A DNA stretch of 25,562 nucleotides from JBBSEZ01 sp038239195 (GTDB lineage Bacteria; Planctomycetota; Planctomycetia; Gemmatales; Gemmataceae), in NCBI GenBank assembly GCA_038239195.1, contig JBBSEZ010000096.1, positions 1 through 25,562 on the forward strand, in the 5' to 3' direction. Shown one piece after another: positions 21,461-25,562 of this stretch (position 1 is the first letter of the stretch; the number at the start of each line of letters is the position of its first letter). The notes under the pieces were generated by a model, which had not been told where the DNA came from, made no database searches, and saw only the letters and a list, made by a program, of their open reading frames with translations. The position numbers and the translations under genes are program-made.

Positions 21461-22606
21461 TCAAGCCCGCCGCGCCGACAGCCACCACGCCAGCACCGTC
21501 AGGCTCAGCACCATCGCCACCGACCCGAAGATCGCCGCCGCGAACGGCAGCACCATTGGGCCCCGGGAGGCCGTCGAGCCACCCGGCCCCATCGAGCCCG
21601 ACCGATCCTCGATGTAGATTTCCTGCGTGACCGGCGGGCGATGCAGCACCGCCGGAGCGGTGGGCTCGAAATACACCTCGTCGGTGCCCTGGCGCGGCGA
21701 CGCGGTGTCCTCGAAGACCGTCAACCAGCTCCTCTCGGGCACCGCCTCGTGCGGCAGGGGGAGCTTGGCGAGCAACTGCCCGCGCTGGTGCGCCGAGAGG
21801 GCGTCGGCCCAGACGGGTTGCCCGCTCCAGTTGGCCCCCGGCGCCAGGCCGAGGCGGCCCTGCACGCGCTCCGGCCCGACGAAGAAGACGCGCATCAGGC
21901 GCGGGGGGTGGCCCACGCCGGGCGCGCGCATGTCGATCGGCTCGCGGTAGGGATGGAACGGCTTTTCCGTCTGGAAGGCCATGTGAACCGCCCGATCCGC
22001 GACCCGTTCGAGGCCACCCCCGCCCGTGGCGATCTTGAAGGCCGTGATGAACCACTTCTGCTCGATGTAGCGCTCCAGCCATTCGGTCAGTGCCGGCCGC
22101 GTCGCGTAGCCGTTGTCCATCAGCCAGTTCGTCAGGGCTTGGGCATTGTTCGCCTCGAGCACGGTGAAGTTGAGGTTGCCCACGCGCCCGGCATCGACGA
22201 CGCGCACGGCCGGCGCTGGCGCGGCCCCCATGGGCGCCATGCCGCGCCCCCCTCCGAACTTGCTGCCGCTGGGCGGCCCGTAGACGTTGCGGAAGATCAC
22301 CTCCGGCTTGGTCCACTCGTCCATCGTCGCGAACAGCTCGTTGGGCGCCTCCTTGACCTCCGGCTTGCTGGGCGTCGGCACCAGGAAGCCGAAGTCCCGC
22401 GCGTTCGTCTGGAAGGTGGTGCGGCGGATGAAGTGCTGCGTCTTGGTCGCGGCGTCCCAGAGGATGAGGACGTTTTCGTCGGCGATGCGCACCGAGGCGC
22501 CGGCGCGGAAGGCCGGGGCGCAGGCGGGGGCCGGCGACGAGACGAGCGGCAAGAGCGCCGCCAGCGCCAGGGGGCCGAGCGGGAACAGACGGCGTAGTGC
22601 GTTCAT
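21461..22606 (-). CDS. DUF2330 secreted or membrane-anchored protein
   Basis: 381-aa protein with a signal peptide (residues 1-28, MNALRRLFPLGPLALAALLPLVSSPAPACAP) and a C-terminal hydrophobic anchor (about 352-376, PFAAAIFGSVAMVLSLTVLAWWL) followed by a short basic tail. Family features of DUF2330: ASVRIADENVLILWDAATKTQHFIRRTTFQTNARDFGFLVPTPSKP at the start, then AQALTNWLMDNGYA and a WFITAFKI core. Pro- and Gly-rich spacers (SKFGGGRGMAPMGAAPAP) are planctomycete-specific insertions. The ATG at 22606 overlaps the GNAT stop (ATGA), so the two are translationally coupled. A 382-codon start is preferred over an open frame running to 23002, which overlaps the GNAT coding frame. Function of the domain is unknown; the orientation suggests an outward-facing protein. 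Confidence 0.85.
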   Translation of the reverse strand: MNALRRLFPLGPLALAALLPLVSSPAPACAPAFRAGASVRIADENVLILWDAATKTQHFIRRTTFQTNARDFGFLVPTPSKPEVKEAPNELFATMDEWTKPEVIFRNVYGPPSGSKFGGGRGMAPMGAAPAPAVRVVDAGRVGNLNFTVLEANNAQALTNWLMDNGYATRPALTEWLERYIEQKWFITAFKIATGGGGLERVADRAVHMAFQTEKPFHPYREPIDMRAPGVGHPPRLMRVFFVGPERVQGRLGLAPGANWSGQPVWADALSAHQRGQLLAKLPLPHEAVPERSWLTVFEDTASPRQGTDEVYFEPTAPAVLHRPPVTQEIYIEDRSGSMGPGGSTASRGPMVLPFAAAIFGSVAMVLSLTVLAWWLSARRA

Positions 22607-23385
22607 GACGGTTTCAGGTCCTCCGGTTGGCTGAGAGACTTGCTTCGATAATGGTAGCCGTAAAGCGTCGCGAAGCCCAGGCGCGCGTAGAGGGAACGCG
22701 CCGGGACGTTCTCCTCGGTCACCTGCAAGTAGGCGCCGGCGGCTTCGTGAGCCAGTCCCCAGTTCGTCAGGGCCGCCAGCACCGCCTTCGCGTGCCCGCG
22801 GCGCCGGAAGGCGGGGACCGTCGCCATGCAGAAGACGCCCAACCAGCCCCGCTCGGCCACGCCCAGCCCCACGGCGACTGGCCGTCCTTCCTGGCGGGCC
22901 AGCGCGTACCGCGTGGGCGCGGGGATGAGTTGGAGCACTTCCTTGCGAACCTCGACCTCGCCGTCGCCGAACTCCTCGGCGACGCGGTACGTCTCCAACC
23001 ACTCCTCATCGGGCCTGTCGGAAATAACAACGTCGCCGAGCGCCTCGCCGAGCCGTTCGCGGACCTCGGCGACCGAAGCGATCTGGACGAGCGTGGGGCA
23101 CTCGACGCGGTAGCCGCGCTCGCCGAGGAGGATGTCGAGATCGGGCGGGCGGGCGGCAGGGCTGATCTGGTAGCGTGCCGGCCGGCCGGTGGGGGCATAA
23201 AACTCCTCCACGCGCCGCAGCTTTTCTTGCAGAGGAAGGGCGCCGCTGCCGTTGGGCAGGACCGAGTTGGAGCGGCGCGCGCCGGCCCGGCTGTGGCGCA
23301 GCCTCCACCCGTCGAGGGGGCGCACCTCGACGGCGGGCCAGGCCCGCGCCGCGAGCTCTTCGATCAGTTCGACGCGTTCTTGCAT
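22603..23385 (-). CDS. GNAT-family acetyltransferase
   Basis: 260-aa GCN5-related N-acetyltransferase. The acetyl-CoA binding motif is ATVPAFRRRGHAKAVLAALTNWGLAHEA (residues 188-215, RRRGHA at 195-200), preceded by RPVAVGLGVAERGWLGVFCM and followed by QVTEENVPARSLYARLGFATLYGYHYRS, the typical C-terminal half of the fold. Residues 1-110 are an added N-terminal region (LDGWRLRHSRAGARRSNSVLP, a pattern found in two-domain GNATs). I chose the ATG at 23385; ATGs at 23418 and 23421 add 11-12 residues but would leave no space for a promoter between this gene and the divergent one at 23420. The stop overlaps the DUF2330 start. Acceptor unknown. Confidence 0.88.
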   Translation of the reverse strand: MQERVELIEELAARAWPAVEVRPLDGWRLRHSRAGARRSNSVLPNGSGALPLQEKLRRVEEFYAPTGRPARYQISPAARPPDLDILLGERGYRVECPTLVQIASVAEVRERLGEALGDVVISDRPDEEWLETYRVAEEFGDGEVEVRKEVLQLIPAPTRYALARQEGRPVAVGLGVAERGWLGVFCMATVPAFRRRGHAKAVLAALTNWGLAHEAAGAYLQVTEENVPARSLYARLGFATLYGYHYRSKSLSQPEDLKPS

Positions 23386-23419
23386 CCCGAACGTCCCATT
23401 CTCTCCTGGGCCAGCCATC

Positions 23420-24130
23420 ATGCGTTTTCTCGACCTGACGCTCTGTGCTCCTGCCGACAACCTGGCCCTGGACGAGTCTCTGCTCTTGCAGGCGGAGCAG
23501 GGCGAGGCCGGCGAGGTGCTCCGCCTGTGGGAATGGCCGAGGCTCGCCGTCGTCCTGGGCTCCGGGGGCGTGCTGGCCGACGACGTCGAGGAGGCCGCCT
23601 GCGCCGCCGACCAGGTGCCGATCCTGCGCCGCTCCAGCGGCGGGGGCACCGTGCTGCTGGGGACGGGCTGCCTGCTCTACAGCCTGGTATTGCGCCTCGA
23701 CCGCGCCCCGGAGCTGGGCGAAATTCGTCCCTCCTATTCCTTCATCCTCGGCCGCGTGCTGGAAGCGCTGGCCCTCCCCGGGGCGGAGCAGGCCGGCATC
23801 AGCGACCTGGCGAGCGGCGGGCGCAAGTTCTCCGGCAGCGCCCAGCAGCGCAAGCGCGACCACCTGCTGCACCACGGCACTATCTTATACGCTTTCGACC
23901 TTCGCGCCGTTGGGCGCTTTTTGCGCCCGCCGCCGCGCCAGCCGGAGTATCGCGCGCGGCGGGCCCACGACGCGTTTCTGTGCAACGTCCCGCTGGCGGG
24001 AGACGAGGTGCGCCGGCGCCTGCGGCAGGCGTGGGGGGCCGAGGAGGTTGCGGAGGCCTGGCCCCACGAGAGAGTGCGCAAGCTCGTGGCGGAGAAGTAC
24101 GGCACGAGCGAATGGGCGAGGCGGCGCTGA
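23420..24130 (+). CDS. lipoate-protein ligase family protein
   Basis: 236-aa member of the BPL/LplA/LipB family that transfers lipoate or octanoate to a carrier protein's lysine. Motifs: DNLALDESLLLQ (13-24), LAVVLGSGG (42-50), RRSSGGGTVLLGTGCLLYSLVL (70-91) and DLASGGRKFSGSAQQRKRDHLLHHGTILYAF (129-159). Lys136 in RKFSG corresponds to the conserved Lys of LplA. The HD after the RRxSGGG motif in classical LplA is missing (LLGTGC instead). The protein lacks the C-terminal accessory domain of E. coli LplA, as do many amidotransferase-type members, so it may be LipM-like. The ATG at 23420 has no clear Shine-Dalgarno. It is divergent from the GNAT gene. Confidence 0.85.
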   Translation: MRFLDLTLCAPADNLALDESLLLQAEQGEAGEVLRLWEWPRLAVVLGSGGVLADDVEEAACAADQVPILRRSSGGGTVLLGTGCLLYSLVLRLDRAPELGEIRPSYSFILGRVLEALALPGAEQAGISDLASGGRKFSGSAQQRKRDHLLHHGTILYAFDLRAVGRFLRPPPRQPEYRARRAHDAFLCNVPLAGDEVRRRLRQAWGAEEVAEAWPHERVRKLVAEKYGTSEWARRR

Positions 24131-24132
24131 GG

Positions 24133-24223
24133 TCGTAGGAAGACTTTCCAGAGCGACAGGTGTTCGAGAAAGGCTCGGCAAGCGAGGCGCCTGTCCGACG
24201 ACCCTGGAAAGCCTGTCCCACGA
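24133..24223. repeat. degenerate ACAGGCT-family palindrome before the RraA gene
   Basis: Left part 24133-24161 and right part about 24188-24223 are imperfect inverted copies. The right part carries the same 20-nt core as the 5838 element (24204-24223). It ends 7 nt before the RraA start codon, so it occupies the usual ribosome-site region; no separate Shine-Dalgarno is visible there. Confidence 0.75.
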
Positions 24224-24230
24224 GGCCCCC

Positions 24231-24887
24231 ATGTCCCACCCGACCCTCTCCCCCGCCGACGAGGCCCTGCTCAGCAGCGCGCTGCTCGCCGACGTCCTCG
24301 ACGCGCTCGGCCATCGGAACAGCGCCTTGCCGCCCGCCCTGCGCCCGCTGCGCCCCGACTGGCGCATCTTCGGACGGGTCGCCACCCTCAGCTCCGTCCC
24401 CGTCGCCGCCGACCCCGCAAGCCCCTACGCCGTCGAGATGGATTGCGTCGATGGCCTCCGCCCCGGCGAGGTGCTCGTCGCCACCACCAACGCCGACCAC
24501 GGCTCGGCCCTGTGGGGAGAGTTGCTCTCCACGGCCGCCCGCGCCCGCGGCGCCGTCGGCGCCATCATCGACGGCCTGACGCGCGACGCGGCCCAAATCC
24601 TCGCCATGAACTTCCCCGTCTTCGCCGCCGGCTTCAGCCCCCTCGACTCGCGCGGCCGACTCGACGGCGTCAGCCACGGGCAACCGATCCGCGTCGGTTC
24701 CACCATCGTCCGGCCGGGAGATTGGGCCCTCGCCGACATGGACGGCATCGTCGTCGTGCCCGCCGAGCTCGCCGAGCAGGCCTTCGCCCGCGCCCTCGAC
24801 AAGGCCCGCGGCGAGAAGCGCGTCCGCGAAGAGCTCGCCCGCGGCCGCAGCGTCCGCGCCGCCTTCGCCGAGCACGGCATCCTGTGA
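24231..24887 (+). CDS. RraA-family protein (aldolase-like)
   Basis: 218-aa protein of the RraA/4-hydroxy-4-methyl-2-oxoglutarate aldolase family. Signature segments: ALLADVLDALGHRNSALPPALRPL (17-40), VDGLRPGEVLVATT (73-87), GELLSTAARARGAVGAIIDGLTRDAAQI (97-124, with the conserved RD), and a C-terminal DMDGIVVVPAELAEQAFARALDK (165-190). Family members either cleave HMG/oxaloacetate-type acids with a divalent metal or, in E. coli, bind RNase E. The Asp/Arg residues expected for metal-keto-acid binding are present, so the aldolase or decarboxylase role is favoured. The ATG at 24231 follows the palindromic repeat closely. The distance to the lipoate gene is 100 nt on the same strand. Confidence 0.85.
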   Translation: MSHPTLSPADEALLSSALLADVLDALGHRNSALPPALRPLRPDWRIFGRVATLSSVPVAADPASPYAVEMDCVDGLRPGEVLVATTNADHGSALWGELLSTAARARGAVGAIIDGLTRDAAQILAMNFPVFAAGFSPLDSRGRLDGVSHGQPIRVGSTIVRPGDWALADMDGIVVVPAELAEQAFARALDKARGEKRVREELARGRSVRAAFAEHGIL

Positions 24888-24980
24888 GCCCCGCCCCCTT
24901 TTCCGGGAATAAACGCCGGGCCCCTGGATCATACAGATAGCTAGTAGTCACTAACTTAATGGCGGGGAGAGGGCGGAGCG

Positions 24981-25463
24981 ATGTGGTACGGGTTGCTGGC
25001 GGACGTGTTGGTGGCGGTTCACCTGGCGTACGTGAGCTTCGTGCTCTTCGGCTTTCTGGCGGTGGTGGTGGGGATGTGCTGCCGCTGGCAGTGGGTGCGT
25101 AACCGCTGGTTTCGCTGCATTCACGTGGCGATGATCGGCTTCGTGGCGTTCGAGTCGATCATCGACATGGAGTGCCCGCTGACGACGTGGGAGAACCAGT
25201 TGCGCGAAGCGGCGGGCCAGCCGATCACGGGCGAGACGTTCATTGGCCGAATGCTGAACGATTTGCTCTTCTGCAACTGGCCGGGCTGGGTCTTCAACGT
25301 CGTGTACGTGTCGTTCGCGCTGCTGGTGCTCTCGACCTTCGTGTTCGCGCCGGTGCGCTGGCGGCGCCCGCGGCCGGTCGCCGTACCGAACGAGCCGGCC
25401 GAGAAGGCGCCGGTGACGGAGGCGCCGAAGGGCGAGGGCTCCGCGATCGCGGAGCGGGCCTGA
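24981..25463 (+). CDS. DUF2784 membrane protein
   Basis: 160-aa small inner-membrane protein. Helices at residues 4-32, 46-60 and 100-125. The DUF2784 landmark is the loop MECPLTTWENQLREAAG (63-79) with Cys65 and the Trp-Glu-Asn. After residue 127 there is a charged Pro-rich tail. The start ATG at 24981 follows GGGGAGAGGGCGGAGCG. Upstream, 24925-24970 is AT-richer than the surroundings and could hold the promoter, but I cannot define boxes. A hairpin starts 4 nt after its stop. Function of the domain is unknown. Confidence 0.85.
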   Translation: MWYGLLADVLVAVHLAYVSFVLFGFLAVVVGMCCRWQWVRNRWFRCIHVAMIGFVAFESIIDMECPLTTWENQLREAAGQPITGETFIGRMLNDLLFCNWPGWVFNVVYVSFALLVLSTFVFAPVRWRRPRPVAVPNEPAEKAPVTEAPKGEGSAIAERA

Positions 25464-25467
25464 CCAA

Positions 25468-25526
25468 GCGCGAAACGACAAGCAAGAGGGGGAGCGCCCT
25501 CAACTCTCTTGCTTGTCGTTTCGCGC
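25468..25526 (+). terminator. 21-bp perfect hairpin after the DUF2784 gene
   Basis: Arms 25468-25488 and 25506-25526 are perfectly complementary (GCGCGAAACGACAAGCAAGAG type) with a 17-nt spacer. It begins 4 nt after the DUF2784 stop. No T-run follows, so it may be a structural terminator or another dispersed palindrome. Confidence 0.8.
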
Positions 25527-25562
25527 CCGCACCGTATCAGCACCACGTGAACCTCGCCGGGC

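Noticed and set aside
1..25562. tRNA, rRNA, CRISPR or prophage genes
   Set aside because: I saw no cloverleaf, direct repeat array with spacers, or phage structural gene; a covariance-model search was not possible.

Overview
The window looks like chromosome of a high-GC planctomycete, most likely from the Gemmataceae or a close relative. This is inferred from the very GC-rich third codon positions, loose gene packing with short operons, a TPR membrane protein, a secreted HETTH peptidase, a zinc-ribbon membrane protein and a DUF2330 protein of planctomycete type, and long palindromic repeats between genes. No rRNA gene, tRNA gene or CRISPR array was recognised.

Layout. Positions 1-3530 are less GC-rich. 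They hold, on the minus strand, a coding-like fragment, a TolC/NodT-type outer-membrane efflux lipoprotein, a possible transposase fragment and a YceK-like lipoprotein. Positions 3691-4225 hold two joined gene remains: the start of an ISAs1-type transposase and the end of a class I peptide release factor, closed by a 27-bp hairpin. Positions 4408-12930 hold a polytopic membrane protein, a membrane-anchored tyrosine/dual-specificity phosphatase, glycerol kinase (minus strand), a zinc-ribbon membrane protein, an MFS transporter, a YkgJ-type cysteine-cluster protein and an arginase-fold protein. Positions 13008-15861 hold lexA (minus strand, cut by an in-frame TAG) divergent from trpD, which is followed closely by a nucleoside-hydrolase-like gene. 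Positions 16109-20265 hold the HETTH peptidase and the TPR membrane protein. Positions 20316-21333 (minus) hold a HEPN-domain gene with a shifted 3' end, overlapping an unknown gene. Positions 21461-23385 (minus) are a GNAT acetyltransferase coupled to a DUF2330 protein. Positions 23420-25463 (plus) hold a lipoate-ligase-family protein, an RraA-family protein and a DUF2784 membrane protein.

How the genes work together. Most are housekeeping or accessory genes in short units, not one pathway. Supported units are trpD plus nucleoside hydrolase (10-nt gap, with the Shine-Dalgarno overlapping the stop), GNAT plus DUF2330 (ATGA overlap), and HEPN plus partner (overlap).

The main points for a second look are the amber codon that removes the last 39 residues of LexA while leaving the cleavage site and Ser/Lys dyad intact; the frameshifted HEPN gene and its unknown partner; the transposase/release-factor chimera; the nucleoside hydrolase homologue with an altered metal and ribose site; and at least eight long inverted repeats between genes, several placed right at stop codons or ribosome-binding sites. 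I do not see a clear large new defence or biosynthetic system. The HEPN pair is the nearest candidate.
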